From Vibrio bivalvicida (GTDB taxonomy: Bacteria; Pseudomonadota; Gammaproteobacteria; Enterobacterales; Vibrionaceae), in the NCBI RefSeq assembly GCF_001399455.2, contig NZ_LLEI02000043.1, positions 186,001-250,000 on the forward strand: a stretch of 64,000 bases of DNA, written 5' to 3'. Below, piece after piece: positions 1-9,158 of this stretch. Positions within the stretch are counted from its first letter, which is position 1; every line of letters starts with the position of its first letter. The position numbers were made by a program, and so were the translations under genes. The notes below the pieces were generated by a model. That model was not told where the DNA came from, did not search any database, and worked only from the letters and a program-made list of their open reading frames with translations.

Positions 1-1
1 A

Positions 2-2989
2 CTGACATTGTATAAAGATCCAGAAATAGTAACGTCATGTGCTTTTGAAATGTCGATGATGACGCTTGAATCTATTAATCTATATACAAATAGAATTTCG
101 GATGATGATGCATTGATAGTTAGTAGATCTCCTAATCTAAAGAGCTTAACTACATTTGCAAGCAATATAGAAAAATTATCTTCAAGCAGTATTACTAACT
201 TGGAGGTGAGTTGCGAAATAGATTTACTAAGTGTCAAAAACCTTTCAAGATTAAAAACTCTCAAAGCTTGTCTTAGCTATGAAAGTAATCCTCTGCCCCG
301 CGGCTTTCCACTTCAGAAAATCATTGTTAAAGATAATGTAAGAAAAAATATTGAAGGTTCCGAAAATACCATAGATCTTGACTTGTTTAGTGACTCTAGT
401 GTGGAAGAAATAAAAGTAGATACATATAATGAAATTAAATTGTCTTTTACACAAGTTAATGAAAATTTGAAAAGTCTCGAATTAAAAGGTAATACTCGAA
501 AATCTGTTAACCTAGAACCTTATATATATGATGATCTATCTAAAATTAGAAATTATCATGAAAATAAAATTGATTTAAAATTGTTGTTAGATGTCTACCC
601 AAACCTTAATGAACTTTATATATCAGGCTACAAAGTGATTGATACTGATATACTTTCATTCAACGATAAAATTACAAGTTTGTCACTTAATTATTGTGGC
701 TTAGTAGATGTTGGGTTTTTGAATAAATTTAAAAAATTAATAGATTTGTCACTACCAGGTAACTTTATATCAAGTGTTCCTTGTTTAGAAAATATAGCAG
801 ATATGAAGTTGCTTAACCTTTACAATAATGAGGTTGTAAATATACCAAAGGTTTTTAACTCTCACTTTGTAGTGGAAGAGTTTTGTAGCCCTTCATCTGA
901 TTCTCGCGGTATTCTTGCCGTTGGGCTAAACCCTGTTATTAGCCCTTCAATGGATATTATTAGACGAGGCCAGGAAGCAGTAGACTCTTATTTCAGCTCT
1001 ATGCAAGGTGACATAGCAGAACTGAATGAAGCTAAGATCATATTTTTAGGCCCTGGTTCTGTTGGGAAAACATCATTGATGAAATGCTTGTCGGGTTTAC
1101 CATTTGATCCACAAGAAGAAACAACACATGGAATAAATATTCAAAAATACACTATTGATGTGGAAGATGGCTTAAAAATTAACACTAAGATATGGGATTT
1201 TGGAGGCCAACAGATCAATCATACGACGCATCAATTATTCTTATCCCAACGTTGTGTCTATGTATTAGTCGTCAATGATCGTAATAGTGATGAAGCTCAA
1301 GACCCTAAAGTAGATTATTGGTTGCAACAAATTAAGGCATTTGGTGGTGATTCGAAAGTGATTATCGTGCGTAATAAATGTGACGACTATAATCATAGTA
1401 ATTTATCGGAAGGCCTACTTCGAAGCAAGTTTCCAAATATCACAGATATTGTGGCAGTATCATGTAAAAAAGATATAAACATTGATGGATTGCGCGAAAT
1501 AATCAACAGAGAAGTTTCTGCTCTACCGATGCGCCAAATGCTAATCCCTAGCAACTGGAAAGCAGTTAAGGATGAAGTTCAAGGCTTATCTGAAGAGCTC
1601 GATCACTTTTCATTGAGTAAATTTTCTGAGATTTGTTTTCGTCACGATATCATTGATGAAAATGCGCAAAAGACACTATTAGACCTGTTAAATGATCTAA
1701 GTTTAATCATTGTTTTCCCTGAACTTGCAGCATATGACATGGGGGTGCTGAACCCACACTGGATTACAGATGGACTATATTCGATTATCAATTTAAAAGA
1801 GTTCAAAGAACTTAATGACTCAACGGCTCGTAAGCAAAAAGGGTTGATTACTCAGAAGCAAGTACAGGAAGTTTTAGATCGGCTTTACCCTGGCCGATAT
1901 GCCAATAAAGCGAAGTTTATTATCGATTCACTGCTAAAGTTTGAGCTTTGCCATAGCATTGGTGGAGATAACAGTGGTAAGTATCTTGTCCCAAGTTTGT
2001 TACCTGAACCGGACCATAAAGTTGAAATTGAAAGGCATGAAACTACCATAGATATGGTATTTAATTACAAGAACTTACTACCGAAGGCGATTTTTACCAA
2101 GTTCTTGGTTCGGATGAATAAAGATATCTCAGCCGATAACCGCTGGAAAACTGCAGCAATTCTTTCTGATTCAGCATTCAATGCAAAAGCTCTAGTGATT
2201 GAAGATGACGTAGCCAAAACAATCACAGTTAAGGTCGTAGGCGAACAAGCAAGGGATTATTTTGCTACTATACGCAAAACGATTAACGATTTGAATGAAC
2301 CTGATGCTATAAAGTTAGGTGTAGAAGAACTAGTCATCATTCCGAATACTGGTGGCAACACGGTTCCATATAAGGCTTTATTGGTACATGAGTCAGCCGG
2401 AGAACCTTACTTCTGTATTCACTCACGTGAAAAATATAGTGCATCTGCTTTGTTAAGTGGTATCGAAACTAGGCAGTACACGGCAGCACGGTTAGAGAAA
2501 ATGGAGCAAGATGAGAGTCATGGGAGTCCAACAGTGAATATTAATATTGAGAATAACAGTAACGCAGTAACCACAACTTCTCAAGAGCAGAACCAGACGT
2601 CTACTCAAAGCCAAACAGTAAGTGTCTCTCTTGAACTGAAACTCTTTAAGGGAGCGGCAGACAATGTTATTGATGACCTTAAAGACGAGTTGGAAGATGA
2701 AATTAATGACGAAAAGATACTTCGGAAAGCCACTCGTGACTGTGACAAAGCATTAGCGGCAATTGAAGACATTCAAGACGTTGAAACTGAGGAGCAGGCA
2801 TTAGAAAAAGCAAGCAGTTTTGACCGTGTTCACCGTTTCTTAAGCGGGGCGATTGAGGGGTCTTCTAAAGTTGGAGAATCAATGACTGCACTTAGGGAAA
2901 CAACAGGTCAGGTTAAAGATCTAGCTAAAAAGTACAACAGTATCGCTAGTTGCTTTGGTCTTCCGGTTGTACCTGAGTTTCTTCTTTAA
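2..2989 (+). CDS. Roco-family LRR-GTPase, 5' partial
   Basis: The frame is open to the left edge, so the N-terminus is probably missing; the first possible internal start is a TTG at 8. Counting from that codon, residues 1-300 hold irregular leucine-rich repeats. A Roc GTPase domain follows, with P-loop GPGSVGKT (348-355), DFGGQ (397-401) and NKCD (456-459), then a COR-like region to about 700. The tail has an Asn/Gln/Thr-rich linker (about 845-870) and an acidic helical segment likely to form a coiled coil. Roco proteins are GTP-regulated dimers; bacterial ones have largely unknown roles, and some large STAND/GTPase proteins act in biological conflict. The LRR part is visibly more AT-rich than the following genes, which suggests transfer. 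No effector domain was recognised, so a defence role is only inference. Confidence 0.85.
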   Translation: MTLYKDPEIVTSCAFEMSMMTLESINLYTNRISDDDALIVSRSPNLKSLTTFASNIEKLSSSSITNLEVSCEIDLLSVKNLSRLKTLKACLSYESNPLPRGFPLQKIIVKDNVRKNIEGSENTIDLDLFSDSSVEEIKVDTYNEIKLSFTQVNENLKSLELKGNTRKSVNLEPYIYDDLSKIRNYHENKIDLKLLLDVYPNLNELYISGYKVIDTDILSFNDKITSLSLNYCGLVDVGFLNKFKKLIDLSLPGNFISSVPCLENIADMKLLNLYNNEVVNIPKVFNSHFVVEEFCSPSSDSRGILAVGLNPVISPSMDIIRRGQEAVDSYFSSMQGDIAELNEAKIIFLGPGSVGKTSLMKCLSGLPFDPQEETTHGINIQKYTIDVEDGLKINTKIWDFGGQQINHTTHQLFLSQRCVYVLVVNDRNSDEAQDPKVDYWLQQIKAFGGDSKVIIVRNKCDDYNHSNLSEGLLRSKFPNITDIVAVSCKKDINIDGLREIINREVSALPMRQMLIPSNWKAVKDEVQGLSEELDHFSLSKFSEICFRHDIIDENAQKTLLDLLNDLSLIIVFPELAAYDMGVLNPHWITDGLYSIINLKEFKELNDSTARKQKGLITQKQVQEVLDRLYPGRYANKAKFIIDSLLKFELCHSIGGDNSGKYLVPSLLPEPDHKVEIERHETTIDMVFNYKNLLPKAIFTKFLVRMNKDISADNRWKTAAILSDSAFNAKALVIEDDVAKTITVKVVGEQARDYFATIRKTINDLNEPDAIKLGVEELVIIPNTGGNTVPYKALLVHESAGEPYFCIHSREKYSASALLSGIETRQYTAARLEKMEQDESHGSPTVNINIENNSNAVTTTSQEQNQTSTQSQTVSVSLELKLFKGAADNVIDDLKDELEDEINDEKILRKATRDCDKALAAIEDIQDVETEEQALEKASSFDRVHRFLSGAIEGSSKVGESMTALRETTGQVKDLAKKYNSIASCFGLPVVPEFLL

Positions 2990-3050
2990 ATTTGGTACTA
3001 TCCCAGTAACAATTAAGTTAGTGGACCTATATTTGAGCAATGATAGGTAT

Positions 3051-3077
3051 AAAAAAGGAAGCCGAGGCTTCCTTTTT
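3051..3077. terminator. Bidirectional Rho-independent terminator
   Basis: An inverted repeat of about 12 bp arms (AAAAAGGAAGCC and its complement) with a very short loop is flanked by A and T runs. It lies between the convergent Roco and ABC exporter genes and can serve both. Confidence 0.85.
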
Positions 3078-3095
3078 GTCTATTTAACGTGTGAT

Positions 3096-4949
3096 TTAAG
3101 CGCTTTGCTTTTCAGCCTCTTCATCACCAATGAAGCCACCCGTCTGGTGGGCCCAAAGCTGAGCGTAGATTCCGCCACTTTGAACTAACTCTTGGTGAGT
3201 GCCTTGCTCAACGACTTCGCCTTTATCGAGAACGATTAACCGATCCATAGCGGCGATGGTTGAGAGTCGGTGAGCGATAGCAATAACCGTTTTGCCTTGC
3301 ATCAACTCGTTTAAACTCTCTTGAATTGCCGCCTCAACTTCTGAATCTAGCGCTGAGGTTGCTTCATCAAGAATCAGAAGCGGAGCGTCTTTCAGTAGTA
3401 CGCGTGAAATCGCAATGCGCTGACGTTGACCACCAGAAAGCTTCACACCACGTTCGCCAACCTGAGCATCGTAGCCTACGTTGCCAAACGGGTCGTTAAG
3501 TGTTTCGATGAACTCATGTGCGTGCGCCTGTTTGGTTGCACGGCGCAAGTCTTCTTCGCTCGCATCCGGGTTGCCATACAAGATATTATCGCGGATAGAG
3601 CGATGCAGCAGTGATGTATCTTGAGTCACCATACCGATGTTACTGCGTAGTGAGTCTTGAGTCACATCAGAGATAACCTGACCATCGATCTTGATCTTAC
3701 CGCTTTCAACATCGTGGAAGCGAAGAAGCAGATTAACCAAAGTCGATTTACCTGCACCAGAGCGACCAACTAACCCTACTTTTTCCCCAGGCTTGATATT
3801 AAGGTTAAGGTTACTGATAACCCCTTTGGTTTTGTCACCATAGTGGAAGCTGACATCATCAAACTCGATGCCGCCTTGATTAACCACCAGTGGTTTCGCT
3901 TCTGGCTTGTCTTGAATATCAATCGATTTAGACATGGTTTTCATGCCGTCAACTACAGTACCCATGTTTTCAAACAGGGCGCCGACTTCCCACATGATCC
4001 ACATCGACATGCCGTTGATGCGTAGTGCTAGGGCAATCGCAATCGCTATGGCACCTACGCTGATTGAGCTATCCATCCAAAGGTAGATAGACAGTGCACT
4101 GATTGAGAATACCAAGACGTAGTTAGTAATCTCGACCGCCACATCGAACCCCGTGACCAAACGCATTTGACGATAAACAGTACCTAAGAAGCCATTCATG
4201 CCTTCTTCGGCGTACTCAGTTTCTCGTCTGCTGTGTGAAAACAGCTTAACTGTGGCGATGTTGGTATAGCTGTCTACGATACGACCGGTCATGGTAGAGC
4301 GGGCATCAGCTTGCTCAGAAGCCACTTGTTTTAGCTTGGGCACGAAGTAGAGTTGAATCCCCACATAACAGCATAACCAAACGATCATAGGGATCATAAG
4401 TCGCCAGTCTGCCTGAGCTAACAGTACAACAATAGAGGTAAAGTAAACCGAGACGTAGACAAAAACGTCCATCGTTTTCATTACGGTTTCACGTACAGCC
4501 AGCGAGGTTTGCATCACCTTGGTGGCAATACGGCCTGCAAAGTCATCCTGATAAAAGTTCAGGCTTTGTTTGAGCAAGTAACGGTGAGCCAGCCAACGGA
4601 TCGACATTGGATAGTTACCAAGCAAAGTCTGGTGGACTAACAGCGAATAAGCAACCACAAGTATTGGCATGACAATCAGCAAAAGGGTGCCATAGAAAAT
4701 CAGGTCACTTTGGTTGTCTTGCCAAAATGTTTCTGGATTGCTGCTCGACAACCAATCGACCAAGTTACCCATTGCTCCGAATAGAGAAACTTCAACAATT
4801 GCGACAATGGTCGCCATAACAGACATGATGATGAGCGGGATTTCAAACCCGCGGGTGTAGTGGCGACAAAACGCAAAAATACCCGAAGGAGGCTGTGTTG
4901 GCTCCTGCTCAGGGAAAGGCTTAGTAAAGCCTTCAAACTTTTTAAACAT
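3096..4949 (-). CDS. ABC exporter, fused membrane and ATPase domains
   Basis: Half-transporter of the MsbA/multidrug exporter type, expected to work as a homodimer in the inner membrane. The first half carries six hydrophobic segments. The C-terminal ATPase shows Walker A GRSGAGKST, signature LSGGQ, Walker B LLILDEATSALD and H-loop AHRLST, so it should be active. The frame is open further upstream, but the ATG at 4949 (MFKKFEGF) is preferred because AGGAA lies about 8 bases before it. It stands alone between a terminator and the divergent ctlX-like gene. The substrate cannot be read from sequence; lipid or drug export is the family default. Confidence 0.9.
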   Translation of the reverse strand: MFKKFEGFTKPFPEQEPTQPPSGIFAFCRHYTRGFEIPLIIMSVMATIVAIVEVSLFGAMGNLVDWLSSSNPETFWQDNQSDLIFYGTLLLIVMPILVVAYSLLVHQTLLGNYPMSIRWLAHRYLLKQSLNFYQDDFAGRIATKVMQTSLAVRETVMKTMDVFVYVSVYFTSIVVLLAQADWRLMIPMIVWLCCYVGIQLYFVPKLKQVASEQADARSTMTGRIVDSYTNIATVKLFSHSRRETEYAEEGMNGFLGTVYRQMRLVTGFDVAVEITNYVLVFSISALSIYLWMDSSISVGAIAIAIALALRINGMSMWIMWEVGALFENMGTVVDGMKTMSKSIDIQDKPEAKPLVVNQGGIEFDDVSFHYGDKTKGVISNLNLNIKPGEKVGLVGRSGAGKSTLVNLLLRFHDVESGKIKIDGQVISDVTQDSLRSNIGMVTQDTSLLHRSIRDNILYGNPDASEEDLRRATKQAHAHEFIETLNDPFGNVGYDAQVGERGVKLSGGQRQRIAISRVLLKDAPLLILDEATSALDSEVEAAIQESLNELMQGKTVIAIAHRLSTIAAMDRLIVLDKGEVVEQGTHQELVQSGGIYAQLWAHQTGGFIGDEEAEKQSA

Positions 4950-5294
4950 AAATAAATTCCTAAACACGCAAAGACGGAAAGTTGTCAACATGGCAAATGC
5001 GTACGTCCATTAATAGGAAGGGTGATATACCAACCTAGTCACCTATCTAGCTTGGTGCAGCAATGTTATACCGTTAGTGGAGGAAATGTAACCAGTTTAT
5101 TATTCTTTCCTTTGCATAATATTCAATCGAAGATAATTTAAAGTCATGCTGGCAATAAAAATTGCTGAAAAATATCTACCTAGCAGTGACTATAACTGTT
5201 AATTGGGTTATTTTTCAGGTCAATTTAGTAATATTTCATTTAACATTATGTCTACAATTGGCAGTAATGAGTGAGATTAATTGAGTGTGTCACA
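4950..5294. other. Divergent intergenic region (ABC exporter / ctlX-like)
   Basis: About 345 AT-rich bases with promoters for both flanking genes presumably inside. The only clear symmetry is GCAAT-aaaa-ATTGC at 5152-5165, about 130 bases before the ctlX-like start, a possible operator for an unknown regulator. No ORF or RNA was recognised. Confidence 0.5.
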
Positions 5295-6272
5295 ATGTTG
5301 AAACAGAAAACCCTACTACAGAAAAATCAATCAACAGTACAAAACACTAATTGTGTGGTGATGGTGCCACCTAAAGAGTTTGCGTTTAATGCTGAAACGG
5401 CGCAGGACAATGAATTCCAACACCAAGTTTCCCTCTCTACTAGTGAAGTACGCGAAAGTGCGATGCATGAATTCAACACTATGGTCGCAGAGCTACGCCA
5501 AGCGGGTGTTCAAGTGGTCGTATTCGACTACCCGCTGGGTGATGTAGAAACGCCTGACGCGGTATTCCCAAACAACTGGTTTAGTACCACAGCTAATGGT
5601 GAGCTATATACTTTCCCAATGGCGTGTAAAAATCGTCAGCAAGAAGTTAAAGTTGACTCACTTGTGGAAACGCTAGAAAGTGCCGGCCGTCCAGTGCAAA
5701 GCCAAGACAGCTTACTTTCATACTTAGAGCAAGATGCGCACCTTGAAAGCACGGGTGTAATGGTGAAAGATCATGTCAATAAGACGGTTTATGCTGCGCT
5801 GTCTCAACGATGTGACCGTGAGGTTCTAGAAGACTATGCAGAGCGTATTGGTTATAAGCGAGTGGTCTCTTTTCAAACGGCTTTGCCTTCGGGTAAGCCT
5901 ATCTATCATACTAATGTGATGATGGCGATTGGCGAGAGTTTCTGCGTTATCTGTGATGAAGTGATCCCAGAATTTGAACGTCGTTTTGTGATTAAGTCTT
6001 TGGCGAAAGACAAACAGGTGATCTCGATTTCGCTCGAGCAGATGAACCAGTTCTGTGGCAACATTCTGCAACTTGAAACAGTTAGTGGCGAAAAAGTGAT
6101 TGCGATGTCGCAGTCGGCTTATGATGCGTTTTCGTCGGCTCAACGTGCTCAACTCTCGAGCCACGGCAAACTATTACCATTTAACGTTCAAACTATTGAA
6201 AACATTGGTGGTGGCAGTGTTCGCTGTATGTTAGGTGAAGTGTTTTTGCCGTCGCGTTTAAACAACTTATAA
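5295..6272 (+). CDS. ctlX: Arginine-deiminase-related hydrolase, CtlX-like
   Basis: Member of the guanidino-group-modifying superfamily (pentein fold). Characteristic motifs are DAVFPNNWFST starting at D88, an internal HTNVMM histidine and the C-terminal GGGSVRCM with the nucleophilic cysteine at 311 of 325 residues. The closest known group is CtlX, a cytoplasmic enzyme hydrolysing citrulline to ornithine; amidinotransferase or other arginine-analogue activity cannot be excluded. A GTG at 5271 is also in frame, but the ATG at 5295 gives the N-terminus MLKQKTLLQK typical of the family; neither has a strong ribosome site. A weak terminator follows, so it is probably monocistronic. Confidence 0.8.
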   Translation: MLKQKTLLQKNQSTVQNTNCVVMVPPKEFAFNAETAQDNEFQHQVSLSTSEVRESAMHEFNTMVAELRQAGVQVVVFDYPLGDVETPDAVFPNNWFSTTANGELYTFPMACKNRQQEVKVDSLVETLESAGRPVQSQDSLLSYLEQDAHLESTGVMVKDHVNKTVYAALSQRCDREVLEDYAERIGYKRVVSFQTALPSGKPIYHTNVMMAIGESFCVICDEVIPEFERRFVIKSLAKDKQVISISLEQMNQFCGNILQLETVSGEKVIAMSQSAYDAFSSAQRAQLSSHGKLLPFNVQTIENIGGGSVRCMLGEVFLPSRLNNL

Positions 6273-6294
6273 CGGCCTAGATAACCAGATAACA

Positions 6295-6322
6295 AAATGG
6301 GCATCTTTTCAGGTGCCCATTT
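6295..6322. terminator. Hairpin between convergent genes
   Basis: AAATGGGCA and TGCCCATTT arms (9 bp) enclose a 10-base loop. Only short T runs follow, so it is a moderate bidirectional terminator for ctlX and the Crp/Fnr gene. Confidence 0.65.
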
Positions 6323-6333
6323 AGAACTAAGTG

Positions 6334-6999
6334 CTAGTGATAGTACTGATCTAGATAGTCGTTTAACTTGTCGATATCAACGGGCACTATCTCAGAGTTG
6401 TCTGCCCCTTTTTTTACCAACCCTTCTTTAATCAGTTCGTGAATAATGCGTGTATAGGCTCTTTCCGTGCAGCCGAATCTTTGTGCTTCTTGATACATGT
6501 AGCTGTGCCCCCGAGAGGGAGTGTTTGCTGTATGTCGACTGATCATATCTTTGATGATATTGAACTTTAGCGGATAGAGAGAGCGTTCCATGGCGATGTT
6601 CATGGTATTGAGATAGATGTTGGACATTCGATGACTCATCCAGAATGCCACCTGAGCGTCTTCTAGCAAAAACTCAGCGAACTTCTCTTTGGGAATGATA
6701 GTTAAATGGGCATCATCGGTTGCAATGACACTAAAAGGACTCGGCATATCAGAGAAAAATTCCATTTCGCCAAAGAAGTTATCCTCTAGATAGTAATCCC
6801 CTAGGCTAAGCGTTTTACCATTTTCAGCCGTGTGCAGAACAGAAAATCGTGCGGCTTCTGTCCAGTAGACATCATTGACTTCGCTATGCTGGCGAATGAT
6901 GTAATCGCCTTTTTGTACTTGTAGGGTTTTGTACTGTTCGCGCTTCACTAATTGGCGAAGTTTATCTAACCCTTCATTTAAAATCTTGTTCTTATCCAT
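6334..6999 (-). CDS. Crp/Fnr-family transcriptional regulator, YeiL-like
   Basis: A 221-residue protein with an N-terminal cyclic-nucleotide-binding-type beta barrel (about 25-130, including GDYIIRQHSEVND and FFGEMEFFSD) and a C-terminal winged helix (about 165-215, EAQRFGCTERAYTRIIHEL). It lacks the N-terminal cysteine cluster of Fnr and the canonical cAMP-contact segment of Crp, so the ligand is unknown. General shape and length recall E. coli YeiL. It is divergent from the adenosine deaminase unit and convergent with ctlX; a role in nitrogen or nucleoside metabolism is only suggested by this context. Confidence 0.85.
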   Translation of the reverse strand: MDKNKILNEGLDKLRQLVKREQYKTLQVQKGDYIIRQHSEVNDVYWTEAARFSVLHTAENGKTLSLGDYYLEDNFFGEMEFFSDMPSPFSVIATDDAHLTIIPKEKFAEFLLEDAQVAFWMSHRMSNIYLNTMNIAMERSLYPLKFNIIKDMISRHTANTPSRGHSYMYQEAQRFGCTERAYTRIIHELIKEGLVKKGADNSEIVPVDIDKLNDYLDQYYH

Positions 7000-7088
7000 A
7001 GTGAATTTGCTTTATTTAACATTGATTTGGAGATTTTGGCGTGCTACCGGACAATTGTCGTGTTATATATCATCGCTAATCATATACC

Positions 7089-7199
7089 ATGAGTTTTATC
7101 GTTATCAAAAACAAATGGCTAAGTGTGATTGCCACCGTGCTTGCTATAGTTGCAATGTCATTGGGTGAGCTACTCTTAGTCAATAAGCAGGAAAGTTAG
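7089..7199 (+). CDS. Possible 36-aa single-span membrane peptide
   Basis: A short frame starting [17 protein letters not shown] and ending NKQES. One continuous hydrophobic stretch follows KNKW, with a basic N-terminus and polar tail, the layout of a small bacterial membrane protein. It stops 11 bases before the add start and could be co-transcribed with it. No strong ribosome site precedes its ATG, so translation is uncertain. The function is unknown. Confidence 0.4.
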   Translation: MSFIVIKNKWLSVIATVLAIVAMSLGELLLVNKQES

Positions 7200-7210
7200 G
7201 ACAAAAACAG

Positions 7211-8203
7211 ATGAACTATTTTGATCTCCCTAAAATTGATCTTCATTGCCACCTAGATGGCAGCCTTCGCCCGCAAACAGTGCTTGATTTAGCAGCCGAA
7301 CACAACATTGAGCTGCCTAGCCAGAATGCAGAGGACATCAAAACGATGATGATCGCCCCTGAAACTTGTCCAAACCTGCAAGAGTATCTAGACCGTTTTG
7401 CTCTGCCGATTAAAGTGATGCAAACAGCAGACAGCATTGAACGTATTTCTTTCGAGCTTTTTGAAGATGCTGCTAAAGAGAACGTGAAGTATCTTGAAGT
7501 GCGTTTTGGACCCCAGTTACACACTCAGCAAGGACTGACTTACTCAGAAATCATTGAGAGTGCGGTAAAAGGAATGAAACGTGCTGAAGTGCAATATGAC
7601 ATTAAAGGTAACTACATTCTTTCGTTGGTAAAACTTTTGCCGATAGGCTCTGTAAACGACATTATTGATGCTGGCGCCCCTTTGTTAGGTAAAGGTGTTG
7701 TCGCATTTGACCTTGCAGGCGCTGAGCTAGACAACTTTGCTCACGAATATGTCGAGTACACGCAATATGCGCGTGATAAAGGTTACCGCATTACCATTCA
7801 TGCCGGTGAGCAAGGCTGTGGTCAAAATGTTTATGATGCCATTGAGCTGCTAGGTGCAGAGCGTATTGGTCACGGTGTGGCAATCAAAGATCACGCAGAG
7901 GCATACAAGCGAGTCAAAGACGATGTAGTTGGTCTTGAAGCTTGCCCAAGTAGTAACGTTCAAACAAAAGCGATTCCAGAGCTGAAACAACACCCATTGA
8001 AAGACTTCCATAACGATGGTCTAGCAGTAACAATCAACACAGATAACCGCACTGTATCGAATACGACCATGACGGATGAAGTGCAAAAGGTAATGGAGCA
8101 GTTTGAACTAAACGCTGAAGACTATAAGCAGATCTATACAGCGAGCGTCGCACAATCTTTTGCTTCAGATGAAGTGAAAAAGCACCTAATGCAGTACGTG
8201 TAA
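7211..8203 (+). CDS. add: Adenosine deaminase
   Basis: Cytoplasmic zinc hydrolase that converts adenosine (and deoxyadenosine) to inosine in purine salvage. The metal-binding N-terminal motif DLHCHLDGS (H12, H14), the catalytic HAGEQG segment, RIGHGV and the metal-binding aspartate in NTDN are present. The length of 330 residues is normal. The [11 protein letters not shown] segment differs from the NTDDP form of E. coli, as in many Vibrio and Firmicutes enzymes. AGGA nine bases before the ATG supports the start. No purine riboswitch of the kind known upstream of V. vulnificus add was found. Confidence 0.95.
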   Translation: MNYFDLPKIDLHCHLDGSLRPQTVLDLAAEHNIELPSQNAEDIKTMMIAPETCPNLQEYLDRFALPIKVMQTADSIERISFELFEDAAKENVKYLEVRFGPQLHTQQGLTYSEIIESAVKGMKRAEVQYDIKGNYILSLVKLLPIGSVNDIIDAGAPLLGKGVVAFDLAGAELDNFAHEYVEYTQYARDKGYRITIHAGEQGCGQNVYDAIELLGAERIGHGVAIKDHAEAYKRVKDDVVGLEACPSSNVQTKAIPELKQHPLKDFHNDGLAVTINTDNRTVSNTTMTDEVQKVMEQFELNAEDYKQIYTASVAQSFASDEVKKHLMQYV

Positions 8204-8260
8204 AATATACTTTCAGTATGCTGATCAGTTTATAGGGTTAGCATTAGTAGAAGAAATACC

Positions 8261-8285
8261 AAAACCGCCGTCATAGGCGGTTTTT
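8261..8285. terminator. Bidirectional terminator, add / fhuF-like
   Basis: AAAACCGCC and GGCGGTTTT arms with a 6-base loop and a T run on the plus side and an A run on the other. It ends add and the convergent reductase gene. Confidence 0.9.
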
Positions 8286-8289
8286 ATGT

Positions 8290-9024
8290 TCACAGGGCTT
8301 TGTTATCAGGATGCCTAGGGCAGTCAGTACACAGCTCTCGCTCTTGGCACTTATAAACTAAGCAACAACTGGTTCGTACAAATACAAGTTGTTTCGATGC
8401 TTCATCATAGCTGAGAGAGGCCATGAGTTTTTCGGGAAGGTTGCAGGCAGCCAGCCATTGGCGAGCCTGGCCAATCAAATACTCTCCCGGCAGATCAGGA
8501 GCAAACTGGCTCAATTTAACCAAACAGCCTAATACACCATCTGCAAACAAGTGATTGGTAAACCCAGGTCGGATACGTGTCCAGAGACTCATCTCTTGGC
8601 GGAAGTAATCAAACAGGGCATTGAGTTCTTTTCCTGCATGTACAATAAGCTCCTGTTCTGTGCCCTGAAAATACTCTTCAGAATCAAACTGATAACCACT
8701 GATAAAATTAGGCTGAACTTGCTGACCAATAGACGATAGTTTAGGTAAACCTTGGCAAGAGTAGATAGCAATAAAGGCCACATAAATGGGCTGCCAACAA
8801 AGAAGATCCCAAGTTCGTGTTAGCCAATAAGCCGCCCCCGCTTCTGGATGGGTTATCTTAAGGCTTTGATAAAGTTCTCGAATATTTTCAGAGCTAGAAC
8901 GGTCAATATGGATAAAAGAGTGTAATAGAGGTGTCTCTGAAATTGGTTTTATTGCGCCATTTAAATAGGGTGTGACCTGTGCAGAGTGTTCAAATAGTTG
9001 CTCAAAGAATGAATGACTGCTCAT
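8290..9024 (-). CDS. FhuF-type siderophore-iron reductase
   Basis: A 244-residue cytoplasmic protein whose C-terminus carries the signature CC-x10-C-x2-C (C220, C221, C232, C235) that binds a [2Fe-2S] cluster in FhuF-family ferric siderophore reductases. These enzymes release iron from imported hydroxamate siderophores. The rest is poorly conserved, as usual for the family. A Fur-like box lies about 60 bases upstream, consistent with iron repression. No siderophore transporter is adjacent. Confidence 0.85.
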   Translation of the reverse strand: MSSHSFFEQLFEHSAQVTPYLNGAIKPISETPLLHSFIHIDRSSSENIRELYQSLKITHPEAGAAYWLTRTWDLLCWQPIYVAFIAIYSCQGLPKLSSIGQQVQPNFISGYQFDSEEYFQGTEQELIVHAGKELNALFDYFRQEMSLWTRIRPGFTNHLFADGVLGCLVKLSQFAPDLPGEYLIGQARQWLAACNLPEKLMASLSYDEASKQLVFVRTSCCLVYKCQERELCTDCPRHPDNKAL

Positions 9025-9083
9025 ATCCTGATGCTTATTCCATTAAATCCATCGGTTAAGGATAAATAACCATCTGTGCTATT

Positions 9084-9102
9084 GCAATTAATTATCATTA
9101 CA
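9084..9102 (-). promoter_or_regulatory. Probable Fur box upstream of fhuF-like gene
   Basis: On the minus strand the sequence contains TAATGATAATTAATTGC and matches 13 of 19 positions of GATAATGATAATCATTATC by my own alignment. The strong left half and the location before an iron-reductase gene make Fur control likely. Confidence 0.6.
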
Positions 9103-9118
9103 CCCTATCTTTAGGCCC

Positions 9119-9144
9119 AAAAACCGGCTTCCGAAGAAGCCGTT
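9119..9144 (-). terminator. Terminator of popT
   Basis: CGGCTTC and GAAGCCG arms around a CGAA/TTCG tetraloop, followed on the minus strand by a run of T. Confidence 0.85.
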
Positions 9145-9158
9145 GTTAAACTAGGTGC

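Noticed and set aside
7000..7210. Possible adenine riboswitch upstream of add
   Set aside because: V. vulnificus add is known for one, but the conserved purine-riboswitch core and three-helix junction could not be found here.
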